A program made the translations under genes and the position numbers. Of a stretch of DNA of 40,636 bases, positions 27,787-35,973 are shown in pieces; the first letter of the stretch is position 1; every line of letters starts with the position of its first letter. Under the pieces are notes generated by a model, which ran no database searches, was not told the origin of the DNA, and saw nothing but the letters and a program-made list of their open reading frames with translations. Source of the stretch: Streptomyces laculatispora (GTDB lineage Bacteria > Actinomycetota > Actinomycetes > Streptomycetales > Streptomycetaceae); contig NZ_JAFMPZ010000505.1 of assembly GCF_017353455.1 (NCBI RefSeq), positions 1-40,636 of the forward strand. Direction: 5' to 3'.

Positions 27787-27788
27787 GG

Positions 27789-28238
27789 TCAGCCGCCCGG
27801 TGCCGGGCGTACGGTGATGCCGTGCCGCTCCAGCAGGGCCGCGGTGACCCCGTCACCGTCGCGCAGCTCGCCGGTGAACGTGCCGTCATAAACCCTGCCC
27901 CGCCCGCACGAAGGGCTGCGGGCCATCAGCAGCGCCTCCGTGCAGCCGGCCCTGCGTGCCGCCTCCAGGGCCCGCTCTGCGCCCTCCAGGAAGGCCTCGG
28001 TGACATCGAGCCCGGTGTCGTCCACGACGCGTGCACGGCCGTCCAGCACGTCGTGGCCGTCGCCGCCGATGATCTCGGCGGGACGGCGGGGCGTGGACAG
28101 CCCGGCGGCGACCTCGGGGCAGAAGGACACGGGCCGGCGGTCGCCGATGGCCGCGGCCGTCTCCGAAGAGGCCTTGCCCCGGCCGTCGAAGCGGCACGGC
28201 ACGCCTTGCAGACAGGCACTGACCAGCACGGATTCCAT
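27789..28238 (-). CDS. DUF523 family protein
   Basis: 149 residues from ATG 28238, with GAGGGG seven bases upstream. Family landmarks: N-terminal VSACLQGVPCRFDGRGK with two conserved Cys, FCPEVAAGLSTPRRPAEI, and C-terminal LMARSPSCGRGRVYDGTFTG with a third Cys in the SPSCG motif. The conserved cysteines suggest metal or cluster binding, but the biochemical role of the family is unsettled as far as I know. It lies directly after tRNA-Tyr and its terminator on the minus strand. Confidence 0.85.
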   Translation of the reverse strand: MESVLVSACLQGVPCRFDGRGKASSETAAAIGDRRPVSFCPEVAAGLSTPRRPAEIIGGDGHDVLDGRARVVDDTGLDVTEAFLEGAERALEAARRAGCTEALLMARSPSCGRGRVYDGTFTGELRDGDGVTAALLERHGITVRPAPGG

Positions 28239-28266
28239 GTTCACGCCCCTCGCGACATAACAGAGT

Positions 28267-28294
28267 AAGGCCCCCGTCCGAGGACGAGGGCCTT
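28267..28294 (-). terminator. Terminator after tRNA-Tyr
   Basis: AAGGCCC (28267-28273) and GGGCCTT (28288-28294) pair with a further short inner stem. It lies just beyond the tRNA 3' end and before the DUF523 gene. Confidence 0.65.
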
Positions 28295-28300
28295 GCTTTG

Positions 28301-28382
<82 letters not shown>

Positions 28383-28597
28383 AAGGGATGTTGCCGTGAG
28401 GACCGTCTCTCGACGGCGCTCTGTGGCAACGACGTAAACGATACCTGATGCCCAGGGGTGCTGTGCCACTGGATTGACCAGCGGCCCGAACGGGCTCGGG
28501 TGGCTAGGCTTTGGGGGGCGGCGTGGTGCCAGCGGGCCCCGCGGCCGCCCCGTGGACATTCCGTTTCCAGCACCCCCGATACAAGGAGCAACACGTC

Positions 28598-29086
28598 ATG
28601 GCCGACTCCAGTTTCGACATCGTCTCGAAGGTCGAGCGGCAGGAGGTCGACAACGCCCTCAACCAGGCCGCCAAGGAAATCTCGCAGCGTTACGACTTCA
28701 AGGGCACCGGCGCCTCGATCTCCTGGTCCGGCGAGAAGATCCTCATGGAGGCGAGCGGCGAGGAGCGGGTCAAGGCGATCCTCGACATCTTCCAGTCCAA
28801 GCTGATCAAGCGCGGCATCTCGCTGAAGTCGCTGGACGCGGGCGAGCCCCAGCTGTCCGGCAAGGAGTACAAGCTCTTCGCCACCATCGAGGAGGGCATC
28901 TCCCAGGAGAACGCCAAGAAGGTCGCGAAGATCATTCGCGACGAGGGCCCCAAGGGCGTCAAGGCGCTGGTCCAGGGTGACGAGCTGCGGGTCAGCTCGA
29001 AGAGCCGGGACGACCTGCAGGCCGTTCAGGCGCTGCTGAAGGGCCAGGACTTCGACTTCGCCGTGCAGTTCGCGAACTACCGGTAG
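28598..29086 (+). CDS. yajQ: YajQ family nucleotide-binding protein
   Basis: 162 residues from ATG 28598, with AAGGAG upstream. The sequence is highly typical: [66 protein letters not shown] and the C-terminal [12 protein letters not shown]. Two ferredoxin-like repeats are expected. Members bind nucleotides, and cyclic di-GMP in some bacteria; a role here is not known. It is monocistronic, with a hairpin at 29096-29135 after it. Confidence 0.95.
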   Translation: MADSSFDIVSKVERQEVDNALNQAAKEISQRYDFKGTGASISWSGEKILMEASGEERVKAILDIFQSKLIKRGISLKSLDAGEPQLSGKEYKLFATIEEGISQENAKKVAKIIRDEGPKGVKALVQGDELRVSSKSRDDLQAVQALLKGQDFDFAVQFANYR

Positions 29087-29095
29087 GACGCGGCG

Positions 29096-29135
29096 GTCCG
29101 GGCGCGGGGTGGAACATCCCGTTCCGCACCCGGAC
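29096..29135 (+). terminator. Terminator after yajQ
   Basis: GTCCGGG and CCCGGAC form the base and GGAAC/GTTCC around ATCCC the tip of an interrupted stem, nine bases past the stop. Confidence 0.6.
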
Positions 29136-29236
29136 GTCATGTCCGAATACCGCCGGTCGCAGCGGTGCGGGCAACGCAGACTGGTCCGTGGCGGCCGATG
29201 ATCCGGCTGTCGGCCGGACGAGGAGAGGGACGAGTC

Positions 29237-29749
29237 ATGACCATGTACGCGACGGTCGACAGCCCACTGGGCGAACTGCTGCTGGTCGGCGAGCAGGCCG
29301 CGGGACCGGCCGGCGACGCGGTCGCGCTCGTCTCGCTCTCCCTGCCGGGCCAGAAGGGCGCGGCGGTCGTCCAGGACGGCTGGAGCTGCGAGCCCGCGGC
29401 CTTCGCGGGAATCGCCGCGCAGCTGCGGGAGTACTTCGAGGGGCGGCGGACCCGCTTCGACATCGCCCTGGCGGACGGCCGGGGCACCGCATTCCAGCGC
29501 CGGGTATGGGCCGCGCTGGACGACGTCCCCTACGGGGAGACGGTGTCGTACGGGCAGATCGCCGAGCGGGTCGGTGCCTCCGGGGCGGGGGTACGGGCCG
29601 TGGGCACGGCGATCGGGCGCAATCCGCTGCTGGTCGTACGGCCGTGTCACCGGGTGATCGGCGCGGACGGGGCGCTGCGCGGCTACGCGGGCGGCCTGGA
29701 GCGCAAGGAGCGGCTTCTGGGGCTTGAGGGCGCCCTGGCGGTGAGCTGA
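29237..29749 (+). CDS. ogt: Methylated-DNA-protein-cysteine methyltransferase
   Basis: 170 residues from ATG 29237, with AGGAGAGGGA upstream. The N-terminal ribonuclease-like domain (~1-80) precedes the helical DNA-binding domain with FQRRVWAALDDVPYGETVSY and GVRAVGTAIGRNP. The methyl-acceptor is Cys137 in VRPCHRVIG. It removes O6-methylguanine lesions by suicide transfer. There is no AraC-like domain, so this is the Ogt rather than Ada form. Its stop overlaps the alkB-like start by one base (TGATG), giving a two-gene direct-reversal repair operon. Confidence 0.96.
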   Translation: MTMYATVDSPLGELLLVGEQAAGPAGDAVALVSLSLPGQKGAAVVQDGWSCEPAAFAGIAAQLREYFEGRRTRFDIALADGRGTAFQRRVWAALDDVPYGETVSYGQIAERVGASGAGVRAVGTAIGRNPLLVVRPCHRVIGADGALRGYAGGLERKERLLGLEGALAVS

Positions 29750-30408
29750 TGGCCGGGCTCTTCCCCAGGCCGCGGGCACAGGTCGCGCCGGGTGCCGTGC
29801 ATGTCCCCGAGTGGCTGTCCGTGGAGCAGCAGCGGGAGTTGGTGACGGCCTGCCGGGAGTGGGCGCGCGGGCCCGTACCCCTGCGGCACACGGCGCTGCC
29901 GGGCGGCGGGGTGATGTCCGTACGGACTGTGTGCCTGGGGTGGCACTGGCAGCCGTACCGGTACACGCGTACGGCGGACGACGTGAACGGCGCACCGGTC
30001 GCCCCGTTTCCGGAGTGGCTCGGGGAGTTGGGGCGGGCGGCGCTGGTGGCGGCGTACGGGCAGGAGAGCCCGGTGCGGGCGTACGCGCCGGACACCGCGC
30101 TGATCAATTTCTATGACGACGCGGCGCGGATGGGCATGCACCAGGACAAGGAGGAGCGGTCCGGCGCCCCCGTGGTGTCGCTGAGCATCGGTGACACCTG
30201 TGTCTTCCGCTTCGGGAACACGGAGAACCGGGGAAGGCCCTGCACGGACGTGGAGCTGGCCTCGGGGGATCTGTTCGTCTTCGGCGGGCCGTCGCGTTTC
30301 GCGTTCCACGGGGTGCCGAGGATCCGCCCGGGTACGGCCGGTCCCGCGACAGGCATGAGCGGTGGTCGGCTCAATCTGACCCTGCGCGAGACCGGGCTGG
30401 GCGTCTGA
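29749..30408 (+). CDS. alkB: AlkB-type 2-oxoglutarate/Fe(II) DNA dealkylase
   Basis: 219 residues from ATG 29749, overlapping the ogt stop. The iron ligands are His131 and Asp133 in MHQDKEE and His187 in FHGVP. The 2-oxoglutarate motif R-x-N-x-T-x-R is Arg207, Asn209, Thr211, Arg213 in GRLNLTLRE. The nucleotide-recognition lid region includes ALINFYDDAARMG. It oxidatively removes 1-methyladenine and 3-methylcytosine lesions. Together with the Ogt-like enzyme it covers complementary alkyl damage. The gene ends 14 bases from a convergent stop. Confidence 0.95.
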   Translation: MAGLFPRPRAQVAPGAVHVPEWLSVEQQRELVTACREWARGPVPLRHTALPGGGVMSVRTVCLGWHWQPYRYTRTADDVNGAPVAPFPEWLGELGRAALVAAYGQESPVRAYAPDTALINFYDDAARMGMHQDKEERSGAPVVSLSIGDTCVFRFGNTENRGRPCTDVELASGDLFVFGGPSRFAFHGVPRIRPGTAGPATGMSGGRLNLTLRETGLGV

Positions 30409-30422
30409 GGAAAGGACGGGTC

Positions 30423-30695
30423 TCAGCGGCGTTCGCGGGAGTTCCCGAAGAACAGGCGGTAGATGATCAGCAGGACCAGCGATCCGCCGATGGCCGCGAC
30501 CCAGGTCCCCGCGTCGAAGAAGTCCTTGGAGATCGGGCGGTCCAGGAACTTCGACGATATCCAGCCACCCAGGAAGGCGCCGACGATCCCGGTCAGGGTG
30601 GTCCCCACGAGGCCACCGGGGTCTCTGCCCGGCAGCAGAATCTTGGCGATGACGCCGGCAATCAGTCCGAGAATGATCCAGCCAATAATGCTCAT
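30423..30695 (-). CDS. GlsB/YeaQ/YmgE family small membrane protein
   Basis: 90 residues from ATG 30695 (MSIIGWIILGLIAGVIAKI); the frame goes back to 30716. Three hydrophobic segments are separated by PGRDPGGLVGTTLTGIVGAF, the glycine-rich family signature. Members are transglycosylase-associated-like membrane proteins, often stress induced; mechanism unknown. No RBS is visible, and TAGGTT lies seven bases upstream, so translation may be leaderless. A 17-base palindrome (30720-30736) overlaps the -35 region. Confidence 0.88.
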   Translation of the reverse strand: MSIIGWIILGLIAGVIAKILLPGRDPGGLVGTTLTGIVGAFLGGWISSKFLDRPISKDFFDAGTWVAAIGGSLVLLIIYRLFFGNSRERR

Positions 30696-30719
30696 GCGTG
30701 CGAACCTACCCGTCACTCG

Positions 30720-30736
30720 GTCTTGGAATCCAAGAC
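30720..30736. promoter_or_regulatory. 17-bp perfect palindrome upstream of the GlsB-like gene
   Basis: GTCTTGGAATCCAAGAC has 8-base arms around a central A. It spans the position of a TTGGAT -35 for the leaderless-type -10 TAGGTT. It is a candidate repressor site; no regulator is recognised nearby. Confidence 0.5.
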
Positions 30737-30815
30737 GTTCGTGATGGTCGGCCGGTTGCGGTCCGCGGTGCGCGAACTGCGCGTATCCCGTTGTCCCGTC
30801 CGCCGCCCGGGGCTT

Positions 30816-31208
30816 CTACCAGCCGGCGAACGGTTCGTCGGTACTGACGATCTCCTTGCCGAAGGGCATCAGCGATACGGGGATCAGCTTGAAGTTCGCG
30901 ATGCCCAGCGGGATGCCGATGATCGTGATGCACAGGGCGATTCCGGTGGTGATGTGCCCCAGCGCCAGCCACCAGCCGGCGAGGACCAGCCACAGGACGT
31001 TGCCCACGCAGGAGGGTGCGCCCGCGTCCCGGCGGTCGACGACACGGTGGCCGAAGGGCCAGAGGGCGTAGACGCCGATGCGGAAGGCCGCCAGGCCGAA
31101 CGGGATACCGATGATCGTGATGCACAGCAGGAGGCCCGCGACGAGGTAGCCGAGGAACATCCAGAAGCCGCACAGGACCAGCCAAATGACGTTCAGAATC
31201 GTTTTCAC
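30816..31208 (-). CDS. yccF: YccF domain (DUF307) inner-membrane protein
   Basis: 130 residues from GTG 31208. The start overlaps the htpX stop as GTGA, so it is translationally coupled to htpX. Two halves repeat the same motif: [15 protein letters not shown] (~28-42) and [15 protein letters not shown] (~92-106), the duplication typical of YccF. About four membrane segments. Function unknown; the pairing with a membrane-protein quality protease may indicate a shared envelope-stress role. Confidence 0.92.
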   Translation of the reverse strand: MKTILNVIWLVLCGFWMFLGYLVAGLLLCITIIGIPFGLAAFRIGVYALWPFGHRVVDRRDAGAPSCVGNVLWLVLAGWWLALGHITTGIALCITIIGIPLGIANFKLIPVSLMPFGKEIVSTDEPFAGW

Positions 31209-32068
31209 GGGCGATGACCTGCCATCTGCTCGAGTCGGGCAATACGCTCCGCCATCGGCGGATGTGTCGAGAACATCTTGGACACACCCTGCCCCGGGCG
31301 GAAGGGATTCGCGATCATCATGTGGCTCGCGGTCTCGATCCTCGGCTCGGGCGGCAGGGGAAGCTGCTTCGTGCCGGCCTCCAGCTTCCGCAGGGCGCTC
31401 GCCAGGGCCAGCGGGTCACCGGTCAGCTGGGCGCCCGAGGCGTCCGCCTCGTACTCGCGGGAACGGCTGACGGCCAACTGGATGACGGAGGCGGCGAGCG
31501 GGCCCAGGATCATGATCAGCAACATGCCGAGGATGCCGGGGCCCTCGTCGTCGTTGGAGCGGCCGACCGGGATCAGCCAGGCGAAGTTGACCAGGAACAT
31601 GATGACGGAGGCGAGGGCTCCGGCGACGGACGAGATCAGGATGTCGCGGTTGTAGACATGGCTGAGCTCATGGCCGAGGACACCGCGCAGCTCCCGTTCG
31701 TCCAGGATCTGGAGGATGCCATCGGTGCAGCAGACCGCGGCGTTGCGCGGGTTGCGGCCGGTCGCGAAGGCGTTGGGGGCCTGCGTCGGGGAGATGTAGA
31801 GCCGTGGCATGGGCTGGCGGGCGGCGGTGGAGAGCTCGCGGACCATGCGGTAGAGCTGGGGCGCCTCGAACTCGCTCACCGGGCGGGCGCGCATGGCGCG
31901 CAGCGCCAGCTTGTCGCTGTTCCAGTACGCGTAGGCGTTGGTGCCGACAGCTACCACGAGCGCGACGATCAGGCCGGTACGTCCGAAGAAGCTGCCGATG
32001 AGGATGATGAGTGCGGACAGGCCCCCGAGGAGTACGGCGGTTCTCAGCCCGTTGTGCCGGCGGTGCAC
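31205..32068 (-). CDS. htpX: Membrane zinc metalloprotease HtpX
   Basis: 287 residues from GTG 32068, with GGAGGG six bases upstream. Two N-terminal membrane segments (~10-45) precede the peptidase M48 domain. The zinc motif is HELSH at 133-137 ([11 protein letters not shown]), followed by two membrane segments and the third ligand in [10 protein letters not shown]. HtpX degrades damaged membrane proteins with FtsH in other bacteria. It precedes yccF with a GTGA overlap. The 197-base gap upstream (32069-32265) holds no gene, only a small CAAGCA/TGCTTG stem near 32090. Confidence 0.95.
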   Translation of the reverse strand: MHRRHNGLRTAVLLGGLSALIILIGSFFGRTGLIVALVVAVGTNAYAYWNSDKLALRAMRARPVSEFEAPQLYRMVRELSTAARQPMPRLYISPTQAPNAFATGRNPRNAAVCCTDGILQILDERELRGVLGHELSHVYNRDILISSVAGALASVIMFLVNFAWLIPVGRSNDDEGPGILGMLLIMILGPLAASVIQLAVSRSREYEADASGAQLTGDPLALASALRKLEAGTKQLPLPPEPRIETASHMMIANPFRPGQGVSKMFSTHPPMAERIARLEQMAGHRP

Positions 32069-32265
32069 GGTACGCCCTCCAAATGGTGCAAGCAGGGGAA
32101 CCCTTTGCTTGGTGGTGCTCCACTGCCCAGTGGAGCCTCCCGTACTGGTCAACGCCAGGCGAGGAGAGCTAGTTCCCTTGTGCTCACGGCCGCGGGGCCC
32201 GGCCGGCTCCGGCTGTTCGCGCCGGAGCGGGCCGTAGGCCGTACGGGTGGAGGTGTGCGTCCGGG

Positions 32266-32730
32266 TCAGCGCTGGACGGGGAGTTTCGCGAGCGCCAGGG
32301 CCTCGGGGTCGGGCTCGACCTCGCTGGTGCAGTGGGCGCAGCGGGAGGCCACGGCCGGGATCTCCGTGTAGCAGCGGGGGCAGTCGCGCAGGGCTGCCTT
32401 GATGTCGGCCTTCTCCTCGTCCTTCTTGGCCGTGAAGCGGTTCTGGACCTTGGCCATGGGCACGACGACACAGAAGTAGAGGACCGCGGCGGTGATGAGG
32501 AAGGCGATCGCGGCGCTGACGAAGAGTCCGTAGGGGAACGTCACACCGTCGAACTTGAAATCGGCCTTGCTGAAGTCGCCGGTGCCGCGGGTGATGATGC
32601 CGATCAGCGGCACGATGAACGCGTTGCTGAACCCGGTGACGACTGCGGTGAACGCGGCTCCGACGGCGAGGCCGATCGCCATGGAGATCACGTTTCCGCG
32701 CAGGATGAAGTCCTTGAACCCGTTCAGCAC
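32266..32730 (-). CDS. mscL: Large-conductance mechanosensitive channel with C-terminal zinc ribbon
   Basis: 154 residues from GTG 32730, with GAGGAG upstream. [20 protein letters not shown] is the N-terminal and TM1 signature, with the Gly/Ala-rich pore helix [16 protein letters not shown]2 lies at ~68-92. Beyond the cytoplasmic helix, residues 117-134 carry CPRC and CAHC (Cys117, 120, 131, 134). This is a zinc-ribbon knuckle absent from the 136-residue E. coli protein. The channel releases osmolytes under hypo-osmotic shock. I recall similar cysteine tails in other actinobacterial MscL, but the function of the tail is not known. Confidence 0.94.
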   Translation of the reverse strand: MLNGFKDFILRGNVISMAIGLAVGAAFTAVVTGFSNAFIVPLIGIITRGTGDFSKADFKFDGVTFPYGLFVSAAIAFLITAAVLYFCVVVPMAKVQNRFTAKKDEEKADIKAALRDCPRCYTEIPAVASRCAHCTSEVEPDPEALALAKLPVQR

Positions 32731-32828
32731 TGCTCTGGCTCCTCTGTGATGTCAACGCCGAGTGCGTCATGTGCGGGCATGACCCTGCCCTGTGCGGGCT
32801 GCCGGGGGCAAGCCGATCTTGAAGCCGT

Positions 32829-32888
32829 CGGAACAGGCGCCGGAACAGCCGCCGGAACAGGCGTCAGAACAGGCGTCAGAACAGGTTG
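32829..32888. repeat. Five tandem 12-bp repeats across the nuoN stop codon
   Basis: The unit CGGAACAGGCGC and variants repeat at 32829, 32841, 32853, 32865 and 32877 with one to four changes. On the minus strand the units read CTG TTC TGA/CGG CGC in the nuoN frame. The stop at 32876-32878 therefore lies in the repeat, and a second TGA occurs one unit later. The remaining 32731-32828 gap towards mscL shows nothing else. Confidence 0.8.
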
Positions 32889-34399
32889 ACGGCGGCGAAC
32901 CTGAGGACGGTCTGGGGAGCGCCCGAGAGGGCGATACCGGCGGCGGCGGTGAGGACGATCGCGGCGGTCAGCGGGGCCGGGGTCCGGTGCCGGGTGGTGG
33001 GCCGCGGCTGCTCCGTACCGTCTTCCGCGGGACCGCGGAACAGGACGGCGGTCCACTGGAGGTAGTAGTAGAGCGCGATCACGACGTTGACGGCCATGAC
33101 GACGGCGAGCCAGCCGAGTCCGGCGTCGACGGCCGAGGAGAAGACGGTGACCTTGGCGAAGAGGCCGATGATGCCCGGTGGCAGTCCGGCCAGGCAGAGC
33201 AGGAAGAAGCCCATCGTGAGGGCGGCCAGGGGGCGGGTGGCGTAGAGGTTGCGGTAGTCGGCGATGCGGTTGTGCGGGTGGGTGCGGGCGACCAGGGCGG
33301 CCACCGCGAAGGCGCCGAGGTTCACGACGGCGTACATCAGGGCGTACGCGACGGTGGAGCCGATCTGCCGGTCCCCGGCGTACGCGGCTGCGGCGATCGG
33401 CACCAGGAGGTAGCCGGCCTGGGCGACGGACGACCAGGCGAGGAGGCGTACGGCGCTGCGGGCGCGGGTGGCGCTCTGGCGCAGCGCGGCGACGTTGCCG
33501 ATGGTCATGGTGAGCGCGGCGAGGACGGCGAGGGCGGGGCCCCAGACGTCCGCGTAGGAGGGGAAGGCGACCACGGTGACGAGGATGAGGCCGGAGAAGC
33601 CGACCGCCTTGCCGACGACCGAGAGGTAGGCGGCGACCGGCAGGGGTGCGCCGACGTAGGTGTCGGGGACCCAGAAGTGGAAGGGCGCCGCGGCCGTCTT
33701 GAAGGCGAAGCCGACGAGGGTGAGGGCGACGCCCGCCTGGGCGAGGACGGAGAGCTGTCCGGGGACGTCGTCGAGGCGGCCGGCGATCTCCGTGAGGTGG
33801 AGGGTGCCGGTCGCCGCGTAGACGAAGCTGACGCCGAGGAGCATCACGGCGGTCGCGACGACGGAGGACAGGAAGAACTTCAGCGCGGCCTCGGAGGAGC
33901 GCCGGTCGCCGCGCTTGATGCCGACGAGGGCGAACGCGGGCAGCGAGGCGACTTCGAGGGCGACGACGAGGGTGGCGAGGTCGCGGGCCGCGGGCAGCAG
34001 CGCGGCGCCCGCGGCGGAGGACAGCAGCAGGAACCAGAACTCGCCGGCCGGGAGCTTGCGGGTGTCGCCGATCGAGAGCAGCGCGGTGAGCAGGGCTCCG
34101 CCGAGTACGAGGACCTGGATGACGAGGGCGAAGTGGTCGGCGGTGTAGCTGCAGGCGCGGGTGCCGGTGGTGAGGCAGAAGGTGGAGCGGTCGCCGTCGC
34201 GCAGCGGGATGAGGAGGGCGAGGGCGGCGACGAGTCCGGCGACGGCCCCGTAGCCGAGGAGCGGTTTGCGTGCCCGGGGTACGAAGAGGTCGGCGACCAG
34301 GACGACGAGGGCGACGGCCGCGACGGTGACCGGGGGCGCGATGGCGAGCCAGTCGACGGACTGGACGAGGCTGGTGGTGCTCTCGGCCGCTGTGGTCAC
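32876..34399 (-). CDS. nuoN2: NADH-quinone oxidoreductase subunit N
   Basis: 507 residues from GTG 34399, overlapping the nuoM stop as GTGA. About 14 membrane segments. Proton-channel residues are in place: Glu in ALEVASLPAFALVG and Lys in FAFKTAAAPFHFWVPDTYVG, plus a further central Lys region near VVGKAVGF. NuoN is one of three antiporter-like subunits of complex I. The C-terminus ends in a 12-bp tandem repeat. It is the last gene of the operon; no terminator is apparent in the 145 bases before mscL. Confidence 0.95.
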   Translation of the reverse strand: MTTAAESTTSLVQSVDWLAIAPPVTVAAVALVVLVADLFVPRARKPLLGYGAVAGLVAALALLIPLRDGDRSTFCLTTGTRACSYTADHFALVIQVLVLGGALLTALLSIGDTRKLPAGEFWFLLLSSAAGAALLPAARDLATLVVALEVASLPAFALVGIKRGDRRSSEAALKFFLSSVVATAVMLLGVSFVYAATGTLHLTEIAGRLDDVPGQLSVLAQAGVALTLVGFAFKTAAAPFHFWVPDTYVGAPLPVAAYLSVVGKAVGFSGLILVTVVAFPSYADVWGPALAVLAALTMTIGNVAALRQSATRARSAVRLLAWSSVAQAGYLLVPIAAAAYAGDRQIGSTVAYALMYAVVNLGAFAVAALVARTHPHNRIADYRNLYATRPLAALTMGFFLLCLAGLPPGIIGLFAKVTVFSSAVDAGLGWLAVVMAVNVVIALYYYLQWTAVLFRGPAEDGTEQPRPTTRHRTPAPLTAAIVLTAAAGIALSGAPQTVLRFAAVNLF

Positions 34400-35970
34400 G
34401 ACTTGCCTCCTGCGAGGAGCTTCTGCACGGCCGGGTCGGTGAGGCCGAGGAGGACGGCGGGCCACAGGCCGGCCAGGACGGTGAGGGCGGCGAGGGGGGT
34501 CCAGGCGGCGAACTCGTGGTGCTGGATGTCAGGGATGCGGCGCGGTACCTCGGGTTTGGCGCCCATGCAGACGCGGCGTACCAGGATGAGCATGTACGCG
34601 GCGGTGAGCAGGGTGCCGAACGCGGCGACCGACATGAAGGTCAGGAAGGCGGGCCGGCTCAGGCCGTCGGCCGGGTCGAAGGCGCCGAACAGCGCGAGCA
34701 TCTCGCCCCAGAACCCGGCGAGGCCGGGCAGGCCCAGGGAGGCGATCGCGGTGAACGCGAGGAGGCCGCCGAGGCGGGGCGCGCTGCCGTAGAGCGCGGC
34801 GCCGGTGGCGCCGGAGAGGGTGTCGAGGTCGGCGGTGCCGTACCGGTCCTTGACCGCGCCGACCAGGAAGAACAGCAGGCCGGTGATGAGCCCGTGGGCG
34901 ATGTTGGCGAAGAGCGCGCCGTTGACGCCGGTGGGGGTCATGCTCGCGATGCCGAGGAGTACGAAGCCCATGTGGCCGACGGAGGAGTACGCGATCAGGC
35001 GCTTCAGGTCGCCCTTGGCGCCGGGCCGGACGAGGGCCAGGCAGGCGAGCGATCCGTAGATGATGCCGGCGACCGCGAAGGCGGCGAGGTAGGGCGCGAA
35101 GGTGTGCATGCCGTCGGGGGCGATCGGGAGCAGGATCCGGACGAATCCGTACGTGCCCATCTTCAGCAGGACGCCCGCGAGCAGGACCGAGCCGACCGTG
35201 GGGGCGGCCGTGTGGGCGTCCGGGAGCCAGCTGTGCAGCGGCCACATCGGGGTCTTGACCGCGAGTCCGATCCCGATCGCGAGAACGGCGATGACCTGCA
35301 CGGACGAGGTGAGGCCGCGGCCGTTGTCAGTGGCGAGTGCCACCATGTCGAAGGTGCCGCTCTTCAGTCCGATGAGGAGCAGGCCCAGCAGCATGACGAC
35401 CGAGCCGAGCAGTGTGTAGAGGATGAACTTCCAGGCGGCCGCCTGCTTCTGCGCACCGCCCCAGCGGGCGATGAGGAAGTACATCGGGATGAGCACCATC
35501 TCGAACGCCAGGAAGAACAGCAGCAGATCGAGGACGGCGAAGGTCGCGAGGGTGCCGGACTCCAGGACGAGGATCAGTGCGACGAACGCCTTCGGGGAGG
35601 GGCCCGCGGGCATCTTGAAGTAGCTGTGGAGCGCGCAGAGGAAGGTCAGCAGCGCGGTCAGTACGAGGAGGGGGAGCGAGATGCCGTCGATGCCGAGATG
35701 GATGCGGACGTCGAGCGCCGGGATCCAGCTGATGTCGGTGGTGGCCTGCATCTTCGACGGGTGGTCGTGGTCGAAGCCGACGGCCAGCACGATCGCGGCG
35801 ATGAGGATCACGCCGGTGACGGTCACGCCGTGGCGGAGCACGGCCTGGTCGGGGTTGCGGCCCTTCAGTCCGGGCGGGGCCGGGAGCAGGGCCGCGACGG
35901 CTCCGAGGAGCGGGACGACGACGATGAACGCCAGAAGGAACTGCATCACGGATGCGCTGATATCGAACAC
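34396..35970 (-). CDS. nuoM2: NADH-quinone oxidoreductase subunit M
   Basis: 524 residues from GTG 35970, three bases after the nuoL stop. The essential Glu is in AFEMVLIPMYFLI and the channel Lys in VKTPMWPLHSWLPDAHTAAP. The quinone-oxidoreductase signature VGSVLLAGVLLKMGTYG follows. About 14 membrane segments, normal length. It pumps protons as an antiporter-like subunit in the distal membrane arm. All conserved charged positions I can check are intact, so the subunit looks functional. Confidence 0.96.
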   Translation of the reverse strand: MFDISASVMQFLLAFIVVVPLLGAVAALLPAPPGLKGRNPDQAVLRHGVTVTGVILIAAIVLAVGFDHDHPSKMQATTDISWIPALDVRIHLGIDGISLPLLVLTALLTFLCALHSYFKMPAGPSPKAFVALILVLESGTLATFAVLDLLLFFLAFEMVLIPMYFLIARWGGAQKQAAAWKFILYTLLGSVVMLLGLLLIGLKSGTFDMVALATDNGRGLTSSVQVIAVLAIGIGLAVKTPMWPLHSWLPDAHTAAPTVGSVLLAGVLLKMGTYGFVRILLPIAPDGMHTFAPYLAAFAVAGIIYGSLACLALVRPGAKGDLKRLIAYSSVGHMGFVLLGIASMTPTGVNGALFANIAHGLITGLLFFLVGAVKDRYGTADLDTLSGATGAALYGSAPRLGGLLAFTAIASLGLPGLAGFWGEMLALFGAFDPADGLSRPAFLTFMSVAAFGTLLTAAYMLILVRRVCMGAKPEVPRRIPDIQHHEFAAWTPLAALTVLAGLWPAVLLGLTDPAVQKLLAGGKS

Positions 35971-35973
35971 GGC

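Noticed and set aside
32829..32888. Tandem repeat considered as a CRISPR array or origin iterons
   Set aside because: The 12-bp units are contiguous without spacers, in frame with nuoN, and no cas or rep genes are nearby.
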